From positions 1,612,001 through 1,676,000 of the forward strand of contig NZ_CP107852.1 of NCBI RefSeq assembly GCF_036346875.1: a stretch of DNA of 64,000 nucleotides, read 5' to 3'. Below the pieces are notes generated by a model. The model did no database searches. It was not told the origin of the DNA and saw only the letters and a list, made by a program, of their open reading frames with translations. A program made the position numbers and the translations under genes. Positions 1 to 7,740 of this stretch are shown here, in pieces. The stretch is from Nocardia sp. NBC_00508 (GTDB taxonomy: Bacteria > Actinomycetota > Actinomycetes > Mycobacteriales > Mycobacteriaceae). The stretch's first letter is position 1. Each line of letters begins with the position of its first letter.

Positions 1-897
1 GTGTTCCTGGGCCGCGGTGAGAGTGCGGGTCACCGAGGACGAGCTGAGGCTGACGTGCTCGGCAATGCGCGCGTGCGACCAGTTCTGTTCGTGACGCAGG
101 CGCAGGATCTCGGTCACCTTCTCCCGGTCACGCCGACCGGACGGGTCAGCGCTGCACAGCAGCTCGGCCACCCGCGCCCACCGGTCGACCTCCGCACCGG
201 TCGCCGGTGCGTGGTGTGGAGGGGCGTCGATCGCGGTCTGTTCGGCAGTGCGCAGCTCCGGGGAGGCCTGTCGCGCGGTCAGTTCGGTCGAGGTCGACCG
301 GGTCTCGGTGTGGACCTCGCGCACCGACACGGTGCGTACCGGCTCCGGCCGCTGCACTGGTTCCGGCTCGGTGCGCATCGCCGGTTCGGTGCTGGTTTGG
401 TCGGTGCGTGCGAGTACCAGCAGGGCGACAGTGGCCTGTCCGATGGCGCCGTCGATGATGAGCGGGAACAGCCATGCCAGGTGTTCGCTCATCCCGACCT
501 GAATCGACAGCTCCCGCAGGGCGTCGAACGACAGCCGGAATGCACCCACCGCGATAGCGGCGGTAAGTGCGACAACAGCCCAGTAGGCGAAGCGTGCCTT
601 GTTCTGGGCGCGCACGAGCAGCCCGACGCCGTGGGTTGCTGCCAGCAACGCGATCGGCGGGAAACTGGCGACGAACGCCGCAACCGGCTGTTTGCCGTCC
701 GGTGCGTTGATCCATGCGTGGACGAGGTTGCCCGCGATCGACATTGCCGCGACCAACAGCAATTCACCCCAAAAGAACCGGATCGCCGACACCTGCTCGC
801 GGGTGCGTGCACCGGCCTGTGCATCGTCTGGTGCGCTGCGGTGCGCAGCAGGCTGGCTGCTGCGCACCACGTCCGCACCGGAGCTGAGTCCGGTCAC
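1..897 (-). CDS. DUF2637/Spd-like membrane transfer protein with C-terminal HTH (partial)
   Basis: The gene starts with GTG at 897, three bases after the upstream stop, and runs off the left edge, so at least 299 codons are present. After about 35 polar residues come four hydrophobic segments at roughly residues 42-62, 70-92, 97-117 and 122-145, matching the DUF2637 layout found in AICE spread (Spd) proteins. A proline/glutamate-rich linker and a helix-turn-helix-like stretch containing SHARIAEHVSLSSSSVTRTL follow. DUF2637 proteins are membrane proteins encoded near TraB in conjugative elements of actinomycetes. A role in intramycelial spread is inferred from family and position. Confidence 0.75.
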   Translation of the reverse strand, partial: MTGLSSGADVVRSSQPAAHRSAPDDAQAGARTREQVSAIRFFWGELLLVAAMSIAGNLVHAWINAPDGKQPVAAFVASFPPIALLAATHGVGLLVRAQNKARFAYWAVVALTAAIAVGAFRLSFDALRELSIQVGMSEHLAWLFPLIIDGAIGQATVALLVLARTDQTSTEPAMRTEPEPVQRPEPVRTVSVREVHTETRSTSTELTARQASPELRTAEQTAIDAPPHHAPATGAEVDRWARVAELLCSADPSGRRDREKVTEILRLRHEQNWSHARIAEHVSLSSSSVTRTLTAAQEH

Positions 898-900
898 GGT

Positions 901-1308
901 TCACGCACCCTTGCTCGCGGCGGGCGGGGTATAGACAGCGGTGAACAGCCGCGCCCGCGAGTACTCAGGGTCGGGTCCGGTGTAGGTGACCGACAGGGTC
1001 GCACCGATCTCGAAGTCCTCGCTGCTGGCGTTCTCCAGTGCCAGTCCGATGGCCTGTTCCATGCGCCAGGACACGTACAGGTTGCGCGGTCCGGCACCGG
1101 TGTCGAGGGTGACGACGGTCTGCATGACCGGCTGGCCGTCCTCGTCGAGTTCGACCTCACCGGGCGCGCCGCCGAACTTCAGCTTGGGTTCCTCGACGGC
1201 GGCGACGATGCGGCCGTAGACGGTGGTGCCGGGCTTGCTGGTCTTGGTGAACGCCGACGCGGGGCGGGCGGCACGGCGGAAACGCTGTCCGAAGCTGTTG
1301 GTGCTCAT
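901..1308 (-). CDS. AICE protein of unknown function, 135 aa
   Basis: The gene begins at ATG (MSTNSFGQRF) and ends three bases before the DUF2637 gene, so it is translated within the same operon. It is a compact soluble protein with alternating hydrophobic residues (GTTVYGRIVAAV, MQTVVTLDT, NLYVSWRMEQA) that suggest a mostly beta fold with one helix. No catalytic motif or signal peptide is visible. The N-terminus is basic. Its place between a primase-like gene and a transfer membrane gene would fit a DNA-associated accessory protein, possibly an OB-fold, but that is a guess. Confidence 0.7.
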   Translation of the reverse strand: MSTNSFGQRFRRAARPASAFTKTSKPGTTVYGRIVAAVEEPKLKFGGAPGEVELDEDGQPVMQTVVTLDTGAGPRNLYVSWRMEQAIGLALENASSEDFEIGATLSVTYTGPDPEYSRARLFTAVYTPPAASKGA

Positions 1309-1337
1309 GATGGATGGGGTCCTTCCTGTTGTGGTGT

Positions 1338-2375
1338 TCAGCGGGCACGGGTCCGGTCGGGCCGGCCGCGGCTGGTCGTTGGGGGGTGCAGGTCGTGGAC
1401 GCTGCGCTGGGATCGAGGCCGGTCGAGGTAGTGGACCGGTTCCAGTTCGTCGAGGTCGTGTCCGGCGTCGAGGTGGTCGCAGAGGTCCTTGCCGTCGCGG
1501 GCCTGCACCACCCGGACTTCGCCGACGCGGTCGGCGAGGGATTCGGCGACCTGGGCGGCGTGGCGGTAGCCGGGCCGGTCGCGGTCGGCGACCACGATCA
1601 CCCGGCCAGCGCCACGCAGCCAGCGGGCGTGGTCGTCGGTCCACTTCCCCGCGCCCATCGCGTTGCACGTCGCGAGCTGCCCGGCCTGGCGGGCTCGCTG
1701 CACGTCCTTCTCGCCCTCGCATACGTACAACTCACGCCCGGTGTCGAGCGCTTCGCGCACGTCGGCGAGCTGCCACGGCAGCGGAGCGAACCCGGTGTTG
1801 ACCCACTCGGTTCCGGTCCAGCGCCGCTGGTAGAAGCTCTTGGCGTGCCCGTGCTCGTGCGGGGTGTGCAGCCGCACCACCGCGCCCTCGACACGACCGC
1901 CCGGCCACCGGTAGACGTAGGTGTCGACCGCCTCGGGCTCCCCGATCTGGGCACCCAAGTCCCGCTTGGCAGGCAGCGGGAACCGAGCCGCGAGGATGGC
2001 CTTCTCGACCGGCGAGGCGACGCTGACCGGGCGGGCGGGCCGCCCGCCGCCCGCGTGCGGCCGACGAGCAGAACCCTCCTGGTTGGTGCGCTCGGGCAGC
2101 CGGTCCCACAGGTCGCGTACCCGCAACCCGATGCGGTCGAGCACGTCCTGGTCGTCGCAGCGTGCCCAGCAGCGCACCATCGTTTTGCCCTGCCGCGGGT
2201 CATACCGCACTCCTAGGCTGGGGTTGTGGTGGTGGCCGTCGCCCTCGTGCACCGGGCACAGGTAGTTCGTCCACTGCTGCGGCTCCCGCGGCCACTTGGC
2301 CGGACCCATCCGGCGAATCAACGCCGCGGTGACGACCTCGTACGAACGGCCCTGCTGCGGTGACTGTTCGGTCAT
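1338..2375 (-). CDS. CHC2 zinc-finger and TOPRIM primase-like protein
   Basis: This 345-residue protein has a CHC2-type zinc-binding pattern (Cys40, His43, Cys69, Cys73: CPVH ... CWARC) followed by a TOPRIM core with EGEKD at 220-224 and an acidic DRD at 264-266. That is the order seen in DnaG-like primases, but the protein is about half the length of DnaG and lacks a recognisable RNA-polymerase domain between them. It probably synthesises or helps synthesise primers for element replication. The start at 2375 abuts the upstream gene end (2378). The C-terminal 30 residues are basic and low-complexity. Compare the host dnaG at 41526-43445. Confidence 0.75.
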   Translation of the reverse strand: MTEQSPQQGRSYEVVTAALIRRMGPAKWPREPQQWTNYLCPVHEGDGHHHNPSLGVRYDPRQGKTMVRCWARCDDQDVLDRIGLRVRDLWDRLPERTNQEGSARRPHAGGGRPARPVSVASPVEKAILAARFPLPAKRDLGAQIGEPEAVDTYVYRWPGGRVEGAVVRLHTPHEHGHAKSFYQRRWTGTEWVNTGFAPLPWQLADVREALDTGRELYVCEGEKDVQRARQAGQLATCNAMGAGKWTDDHARWLRGAGRVIVVADRDRPGYRHAAQVAESLADRVGEVRVVQARDGKDLCDHLDAGHDLDELEPVHYLDRPRSQRSVHDLHPPTTSRGRPDRTRAR

Positions 2376-2377
2376 CG

Positions 2378-2713
2378 TCACCGCCCCCGCTCGATCTCGG
2401 GCCGCTGTGCGGCGGTGAGGATGCGGGCCTGCTCGATACTGCGCCGCTGCACCCCGTTCAACGAATCCGCGCCCGGCAAGGACAGCATCCGCCGCACGGA
2501 GCTGGGCGAGCGCGACCACAAGTCGTGGACGTCCTTCAGGTACTTCCACTCCCCCGGATGTGGCCCGTTGCGCCACCCCTGGTCGATCGCTTCTTGCTGG
2601 GCGTAGAGGCTGTGGATCTCCGCCTCGCTGGCGCCCGGCCGGTCCCGCAGCCGCGACAGCCGGTCGGCCTCGGCGAACGCTTCGCGCATCGCTTCCTCGT
2701 GCTCGATGTGCAT
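2378..2713 (-). CDS. Small charged AICE protein, paralogue of its upstream neighbour
   Basis: This 111-residue soluble charged protein has no recognised domain. Its first 80 residues align by eye with the protein at 2717-3130: both open with EHEEAMR, then share a Q..I.Q.W..GPH...W.YL.D..D.W.RSP pattern. The two genes are adjacent (stop of one three bases from start of the next), so this is a tandem duplication that has diverged strongly. Aromatic and GPH residues are the conserved parts, suggesting a small fold with a binding role. The function is unknown. Confidence 0.7.
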   Translation of the reverse strand: MHIEHEEAMREAFAEADRLSRLRDRPGASEAEIHSLYAQQEAIDQGWRNGPHPGEWKYLKDVHDLWSRSPSSVRRMLSLPGADSLNGVQRRSIEQARILTAAQRPEIERGR

Positions 2714-2716
2714 GAC

Positions 2717-3130
2717 TCACCGCCCCCGCTGCACGCCGCGGCTGCGTGCGGGCTGCTGCTGTTCGATATCGGGGTTGGTGTGGCGGTGGAAGGCGTCGCG
2801 CACGGTTTGGCTGTCACGGATCGCCAGATGCAACGAGTGCTGCAAGCTGCGGTATTGCAGCTCCGTCGCCCCGGCGCCGTCGTTGTAGACGATGTTGTCC
2901 ACCAGCCGGAACATCGGCTCCGGCGAGCGCCGCCAATCCTCGTAGGCGTCCTCGAGGTAGCCCCAGTGCTCGGCGTGCGGCCCGTCCGCCCACCGCTGCC
3001 CGATCTCGCGGCGCTGGGTGGTGATGCGGTCGCGATCGGCGTCGGTCGCGGTCGGCTGCTGCATGTCTTCGCCGAGCTGGGTGTAGCGGGCGAACTCGAT
3101 ACGCATCGCTTCCTCGTGCTCGCGTTCCAT
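2717..3130 (-). CDS. Small charged AICE protein, paralogue of its downstream neighbour
   Basis: The protein has 137 residues from the ATG at 3130; a GTG directly before it (3133) is an alternative start. The start overlaps the stop codon of the coiled-coil gene, so translation is coupled. The REHEEAMR opening and the DGPHAEHWGYLEDAYEDWRR segment match the paralogue downstream. It adds a middle and C-terminal part (LVDNIVYNDGAG, then a basic tail). There are no membrane segments and no known motif. It is annotated as unknown; being duplicated inside a compact transfer operon suggests selection for both copies. Confidence 0.7.
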   Translation of the reverse strand: MEREHEEAMRIEFARYTQLGEDMQQPTATDADRDRITTQRREIGQRWADGPHAEHWGYLEDAYEDWRRSPEPMFRLVDNIVYNDGAGATELQYRSLQHSLHLAIRDSQTVRDAFHRHTNPDIEQQQPARSRGVQRGR

Positions 3131-4656
3131 CACCGGCTCCGCTCGATACCGTTGCGGCCGTTGCCGTTGCGCTCCGGACGCGGCCAGGACTGGGTGTCCG
3201 GACCGGCCTGCTCGCGGCCGCTCCCGAGGTCGCGCAGGTAGCTGGCGCGCTTGCCCACCGGGCCGGTGTCGTTGCCGGGCTGTACCGAGTCGCGAAGCTG
3301 CTCCAGCGTCGGATTCGGTTGCTCCTGCTCCGCGCCGTTGCCGTTGGCGCCGCTGCGGCGGGGGCGGTTGCCGTAGCGCTCGTGCTCGGGTGTGGACTGC
3401 ACGAGCTTGCGCACCGCTTCGTCGCGTTCCTGCTTGAGCTGGTCACGCTCGGCGGTCAGCTGCTCGACGCCCGGCCGAGCGCGCAATGCGTCGACCTCGG
3501 CGGACAGGCGCAGGTTGCGGTTCTTCAACGCCTCGATGTGCCCTTCGGCGGTGTCGAGTTTGCGGCGGATCTCGTCGCGGTCGGCGGTGACCGAATCCAG
3601 GCCGCGTTGCAGCAACCCGACCCGGTTATCCAGCCGGTCCCGGTCGGCGGCCATGTCGTTCAACTGGCGTTCCACCTGCGCCAGCCGGTCAACACCGGCG
3701 GTGTCGGGTGGGCGTTCGCGGTCGGTGTTCTCCCGCTGCCGGTCGGCCTGCTCGTGGTGAACCTGCCCGGACAACGTCCGCTCCCGCAACACCGACTCGC
3801 GGTCGGCGAGCTGGTCGGCGACGGTCTCGGGGCGGCCGTAGTCGACGTATTGCTTCGCGGCGTTGAGGGTGTCGCGGGTCTCGACCGCCAGGGTGGTGCC
3901 CTCCGACCACGACGTGCCGCTGATGTTGCGCTGCAACCAGCTGGTGGCGCTGTGCTCGGTGGCGAACGAGCGGGATTCGGTCAGCTTCCCGCCGTCCGGG
4001 TCGGTCCACGTCATTTCCGCGGTGTAGCGGTGGCGGTGGTCCTGCGCGGCGTCGATACGCGCCAGCAGCGACTCCTCGGCGTTGGCGCGGCGCGCGGCGT
4101 CCAGGCTTTGCTGCCGGTCCTCACGCTCCACCTCGGTGTGCTGGCGGGCGTTGACCGTCTCACGAGCGACGTGGGCGCGGTAGCGCAGCGCGTCGATGCC
4201 GCGGACCTTGTGCGCTTTGGCGAAGAGGTTGCCGACCTTGAAATGCGGGAAGATCGTCGCCGAGTCCAACCCGTCGAGGGCTATGCCCTGCTCGGTGCGG
4301 GTCAGGTGTTCATTGCCGATGAAGCCGCGGGCCAGGCGGTTACGGTGCTCGGCCAGGGCGTGAGCGTCGCGGGCGCGCCGGTCATGGTCCACGCTCGGGT
4401 CGTTCGCGCGCTCGGCGACCGCTTGGACGTGTACGCGGTAGCGGTCGATAGCCTGGCTGGTCCAGGTCAGCTGATGCTTGCGCATCACCTCGGCCTCGCG
4501 GCGCTGCTCACGCAGCGTCCGGCTGATCTCCTTGCGGATCTTGCGGCGCTCCAAGAAGTTGCGGGCCTGGGCGTGCAGGCGGGTCAGTTCCGGCAGCGAT
4601 CGCGCGAACTTGCGGGCCTCGGCGATCATCTCGTCTTCCGGGCTACGGTCGGTCAT
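3130..4656 (-). CDS. Large coiled-coil AICE protein
   Basis: This 508-residue highly charged protein has no signal peptide or membrane segment. The N-terminal 110 residues are basic helices. The middle (about 200-260) holds a small domain with WTDPDGGKLTESRSF and WLQRNISGTSW. Residues about 320-430 form a long heptad-rich coiled coil (for example ERQLNDMAADRDRLDNRVGL) and the C-terminus is a disordered Asn/Gly/Pro/Gln tail. This shape suggests a scaffold or a partner of the DNA pump or primase. No enzymatic motif was found. The stop overlaps the start of the next gene. Confidence 0.72.
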   Translation of the reverse strand: MTDRSPEDEMIAEARKFARSLPELTRLHAQARNFLERRKIRKEISRTLREQRREAEVMRKHQLTWTSQAIDRYRVHVQAVAERANDPSVDHDRRARDAHALAEHRNRLARGFIGNEHLTRTEQGIALDGLDSATIFPHFKVGNLFAKAHKVRGIDALRYRAHVARETVNARQHTEVEREDRQQSLDAARRANAEESLLARIDAAQDHRHRYTAEMTWTDPDGGKLTESRSFATEHSATSWLQRNISGTSWSEGTTLAVETRDTLNAAKQYVDYGRPETVADQLADRESVLRERTLSGQVHHEQADRQRENTDRERPPDTAGVDRLAQVERQLNDMAADRDRLDNRVGLLQRGLDSVTADRDEIRRKLDTAEGHIEALKNRNLRLSAEVDALRARPGVEQLTAERDQLKQERDEAVRKLVQSTPEHERYGNRPRRSGANGNGAEQEQPNPTLEQLRDSVQPGNDTGPVGKRASYLRDLGSGREQAGPDTQSWPRPERNGNGRNGIERSR

Positions 4657-4694
4657 TGCGGTGAATTCCTCTCAGTGGTGGTTGGTTTCGGTGT

Positions 4695-5060
4695 TCATCG
4701 GGTGCGCTCGACGCGGTTGCGTCGGCGGTCGAGTTCGTCGGCGGCGGCGTCGGTGAGCTTGAGGCGGGTCGCGTACCGGCCGCGGGCGCGGGTCAGCCAG
4801 ATGTCGGCGGCGTCCAACTTCTCGTCGGCCATCGCCAGCGCGGTTTCCGCGCGGAAGGTGGCTTCGACGGGGTCGAGCGGGTCGCCGAGGTTGTCGACCG
4901 CCAACGCGTCGGGGTGGCGGCGAAGGGCGGCGTACTCGCGGCGGATCTCGCTGATCTCGCGGCGCAGCTGGAACAGCCGGTCGTCGACGTTGTGCAGGCG
5001 CTCGTACAGATCGACCGGCGCGGTGCGGATCGGATCGTCGGGGGTTCGGTTGGTGCTCAA
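4695..5060 (-). CDS. Small helical AICE protein (TTG start)
   Basis: The 121-residue product starts at TTG (5060), chosen because an AAGGAAAA ribosome-binding site lies just upstream and the reading opens with a natural N-terminus (LSTNRTPDDPIRT). The sequence is helical and charged, with a probable short coiled coil (ERLHNVDDRLFQLRREISEI) and a second helix pair near the C-terminus (ETALAMADEKLDAADIWLTR). It lies 38 bp upstream of the coiled-coil gene and may be its partner. No family is recognised. Confidence 0.65.
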   Translation of the reverse strand: MSTNRTPDDPIRTAPVDLYERLHNVDDRLFQLRREISEIRREYAALRRHPDALAVDNLGDPLDPVEATFRAETALAMADEKLDAADIWLTRARGRYATRLKLTDAAADELDRRRNRVERTR

Positions 5061-5083
5061 CGGTTTTCCTTCATTGTGGTTGA

Positions 5084-5707
5084 TTACGGGGCGGCGGTTG
5101 TCGTGGTGGTGCGGTTGTTCTCGTGCTGGGTGCGGGCGCGGTCGAGGCGTTCGACCAGGGCTCGCAGCAGCCCGACGATGGCGGTCGCGACGGCGGCGAC
5201 GGCGTGGCCGATACCGGCGGTGACGGTGCTGATGGCCTGCGGCAGGGGCGGGCGGTGGGCGGCGTTCCACCACAGGTAGGCCACCCACGCGCCGCCGTAG
5301 ACGGCCAGCGGACCGACCACCAGCGGCCCCTCACCCCATCCGGTGGTCACGGCTGCACCGACCACAACGGCGGAAGCTGCTGCGGTGCGCCGCGCGGTCT
5401 GCGCCCGTGACCGCGCCGGGACCGGCGCTACCGCGGCGGCGGCCTGCTGAGCGGGCTCGTCGTCGAGTTCGGGCACGACGGTCAGCGCGGCCCGGCGCAC
5501 CGGCCCGGCGTCGGCGGCGGGTCGTTCGATCTGTGCGGGTGCGGCGGTCGGGGCCGTGTCGAGGTCGGCGATACCGGCCAGCCAGTCCTCGACTTCGTCG
5601 GCGAACAGCTCGCCCGCGATCGTGGGATCGGTCGGTGTCGGGGCGGGGTCGGGCCGCCGCTGGCCGTCGTTGTCGTCGTTGTCGTCGTTGGGTCGGATGA
5701 TGCGCAT
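5084..5707 (-). CDS. AICE membrane protein with acidic N-terminus
   Basis: The 207-residue product starts at ATG 5707 (MRIIRPNDDNDDND). The first 85 residues are acidic and Pro/Ala-rich, likely disordered and cytoplasmic. Hydrophobic segments follow at about 105-135 (AAASAVVVGAAVTTGW ... GPLAVYGGAWVAYLWW) and 150-175 (AISTVTAGIGHAVAAVATAI), giving two or three membrane passes, then a short tail ending in a Thr run. It lies directly downstream of the FtsK-like gene, so a role as a membrane partner of the translocase is reasonable. No family was recognised. Confidence 0.65.
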   Translation of the reverse strand: MRIIRPNDDNDDNDGQRRPDPAPTPTDPTIAGELFADEVEDWLAGIADLDTAPTAAPAQIERPAADAGPVRRAALTVVPELDDEPAQQAAAAVAPVPARSRAQTARRTAAASAVVVGAAVTTGWGEGPLVVGPLAVYGGAWVAYLWWNAAHRPPLPQAISTVTAGIGHAVAAVATAIVGLLRALVERLDRARTQHENNRTTTTTAAP

Positions 5708-5742
5708 GGGTTGCCTTTCAATAGGTTTCGGAGAAATCGGGG

Positions 5743-7740
5743 TCAGGCGGTCGCGTCGGCGGTGACGGTCTCGGCCTGGGGATCGGCGCTGGTGGTGCCG
5801 GGCAGGGGGCGCACGGTGGCGGGTTCGACGGGCACGACGTGCCCGAACTGGGCGCGTCCGGCCTTGGCGTAGACGAACTGGCCGGTGTCGAACTGGCGGA
5901 CGCGGTCGGGGTCGACCAGCCACTTCTCACCGACGGACACCTGGCCTTCGTCGCCGGTGCGCTGGCCCTTGATCAGGTGGCGCGACGGCAGCATGTGCCG
6001 GACCGATCCGAAGTGCTTGCACAGCTCTCCGGCGTTCTCGACGTAGCCGAGCAGCACCCCACCCGCACAGGACTTCAAGATCCGATCGAGCGCCCACTGA
6101 TCCCCGGCGACACCCTCGGGGCTCTGGGCGGCGAACAGCACGCTCACGCCTTGGGAGCGGCCCCGTTCGCACACTTCTTCCAGTCCGATCGAGCCCTGGC
6201 CGGTGGTGAGCGCGCTCAGTTCGTCGATGATCAGGGTGACGCTGCGACGCTGGTCCTTGGCGGTGCGGGCCGCACGCTGCATCAGCATCCGCAGAATGGC
6301 GGCGACCTGGGCGCGGGCGGCGTCCTTGTCCAGGCCGGGCACGGTCACATACAGCACGTCGAGGTCGTCGAGGTCGACACCGCCGTCGAACACCATCCGC
6401 CCGTCCTCACCCTGGAGGCTGTCGAACAAGTTGGATGCCTTGATCAGCATGTCGGCGAGCTGGTCGACCTTCTCCGACTGGAGGGCTTCGACCATCCGCT
6501 TCACGTCCGGGGCGTTGCCCCACAGGTCCAGCAGCGTCTCGGGATTCAGCCGCTGCAGGAACTCCAGGCTTGAGCGGGGCGGCCCGGCCGGGGCATCGAC
6601 GACAAGGGAGACGATGCGGCGGCGCAGCTCGTCGAAGTGCTGGCCTTCCGACGTCGACGACTGTCCGGCGTTGAGCATGTCGCCGAGCACGGCGCGCTGG
6701 TCGCGGGCGCGCATCGCCCACACGTCCAGGCGGGCGCCGTGGGGGACCTCGGCGATGCGGTCGGCGGCGATTCCGCGGCGCTGGGCGATCTCGCGCAACT
6801 CGTGGCCCAAGACCTTGTCGTCGTTGCCGCCCTTGCAGGACACGACCACCAGCAGCGGGCGCGGGTGCTTGCCGCGCATGCCTGGCACGTCCTTCCACCG
6901 CTGCCAGGCGTTCCACTCGTATTCGAGCATCCCGACCGCGTACCGCTTGATCAGCTCCGTCTTGCCCGAGCCGGTCGTGCCGAACGCGGCCATCTGGCGG
7001 CGCGCTTCCTTGTGTGGCACGACCATCCACGCCTGATGCCGCGCGGTCAGCTCCGACCACAAACCGAGAGGGTGCGCCGAGCGCCGGTCCGCCAGCGGCC
7101 CCAGGACGATCCCGTCCGTTGTGGTGAACGGGGCGCCGACCGACCGCGCCGCGCGGGCGGCCCCAGCGAACTGCCGTGCGGCCAGCGCTGCCTGCACCCG
7201 CTCGGTGCGGCCCAGGTTCTTCAACCCGACGGTGTTGGTCTTGTGCACGAACGACGCCCACCAGTACGTCGCGGCCAGCGCGGCCACCGGGGCGCCGAGC
7301 ACGACCATCGTGCGCAGGCCGCCCAGGTCGCCATCGGCAACCCGCGCCGCACCCGACCACCACAAGGAGGCGGGGGTCATCCACGATCCGCCGGCCATCG
7401 CCGACGCCGCGGGCAGCAGCAGCGACCCGATCGCGAAGTTGCGCAACCGGTGCGGCGCCAACGGCCACCGCGCCGCGACGGCCACGATCATGACCAGCAT
7501 CGCCACGATCACGACACCGCACACCGTCGCTGTCGAGGCCGCGTCACCGACCGCGGACAAGTCCAGCGTCGGCAGATCCCAGCCTTCGACGTGGCGGATC
7601 GGCGGAGCCTCCGGCACCAACGGGCCGCTACCCGCGCCCGGCTCCACTGGGGGCGCGTCCGGCTGGCCGGTCGTGGGGACTTGCGGGCTGCTGTTGGGGT
7701 GGCAGTCCTGGGGAGTGATGATCGGCTGGCAGTTGCTCAT
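5743..7740 (-). CDS. FtsK/SpoIIIE-type DNA translocase (TraB-like)
   Basis: This is the conjugation motor of the element. The 665-residue protein has a Pro-rich N-terminus, hydrophobic segments at about 70-90, 102-118 and 143-165, then an ATPase domain with Walker A GTTGSGKT (254-261) and Walker B VTLIIDEL (501-508). TraB-type proteins of AICEs form hexameric pumps at the membrane that move double-stranded DNA to the recipient. The lack of any relaxase/T4SS set nearby agrees with that mode. ATG 7740 overlaps the upstream stop (ATGA), showing coupling to the HTH protein gene. Unlike chromosomal FtsK there is no long linker and no gamma domain is evident. Confidence 0.9.
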   Translation of the reverse strand: MSNCQPIITPQDCHPNSSPQVPTTGQPDAPPVEPGAGSGPLVPEAPPIRHVEGWDLPTLDLSAVGDAASTATVCGVVIVAMLVMIVAVAARWPLAPHRLRNFAIGSLLLPAASAMAGGSWMTPASLWWSGAARVADGDLGGLRTMVVLGAPVAALAATYWWASFVHKTNTVGLKNLGRTERVQAALAARQFAGAARAARSVGAPFTTTDGIVLGPLADRRSAHPLGLWSELTARHQAWMVVPHKEARRQMAAFGTTGSGKTELIKRYAVGMLEYEWNAWQRWKDVPGMRGKHPRPLLVVVSCKGGNDDKVLGHELREIAQRRGIAADRIAEVPHGARLDVWAMRARDQRAVLGDMLNAGQSSTSEGQHFDELRRRIVSLVVDAPAGPPRSSLEFLQRLNPETLLDLWGNAPDVKRMVEALQSEKVDQLADMLIKASNLFDSLQGEDGRMVFDGGVDLDDLDVLYVTVPGLDKDAARAQVAAILRMLMQRAARTAKDQRRSVTLIIDELSALTTGQGSIGLEEVCERGRSQGVSVLFAAQSPEGVAGDQWALDRILKSCAGGVLLGYVENAGELCKHFGSVRHMLPSRHLIKGQRTGDEGQVSVGEKWLVDPDRVRQFDTGQFVYAKAGRAQFGHVVPVEPATVRPLPGTTSADPQAETVTADATA

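Noticed and set aside
1..1431. Long rightward reading across the DUF2637 and neighbouring genes
   Set aside because: It is antisense to well-supported leftward genes and is low-complexity; high GC keeps such frames open.
3319..5223. 634-codon rightward reading opposite the coiled-coil gene
   Set aside because: Antisense to a coupled gene chain; no domain features, no ribosome-binding site.
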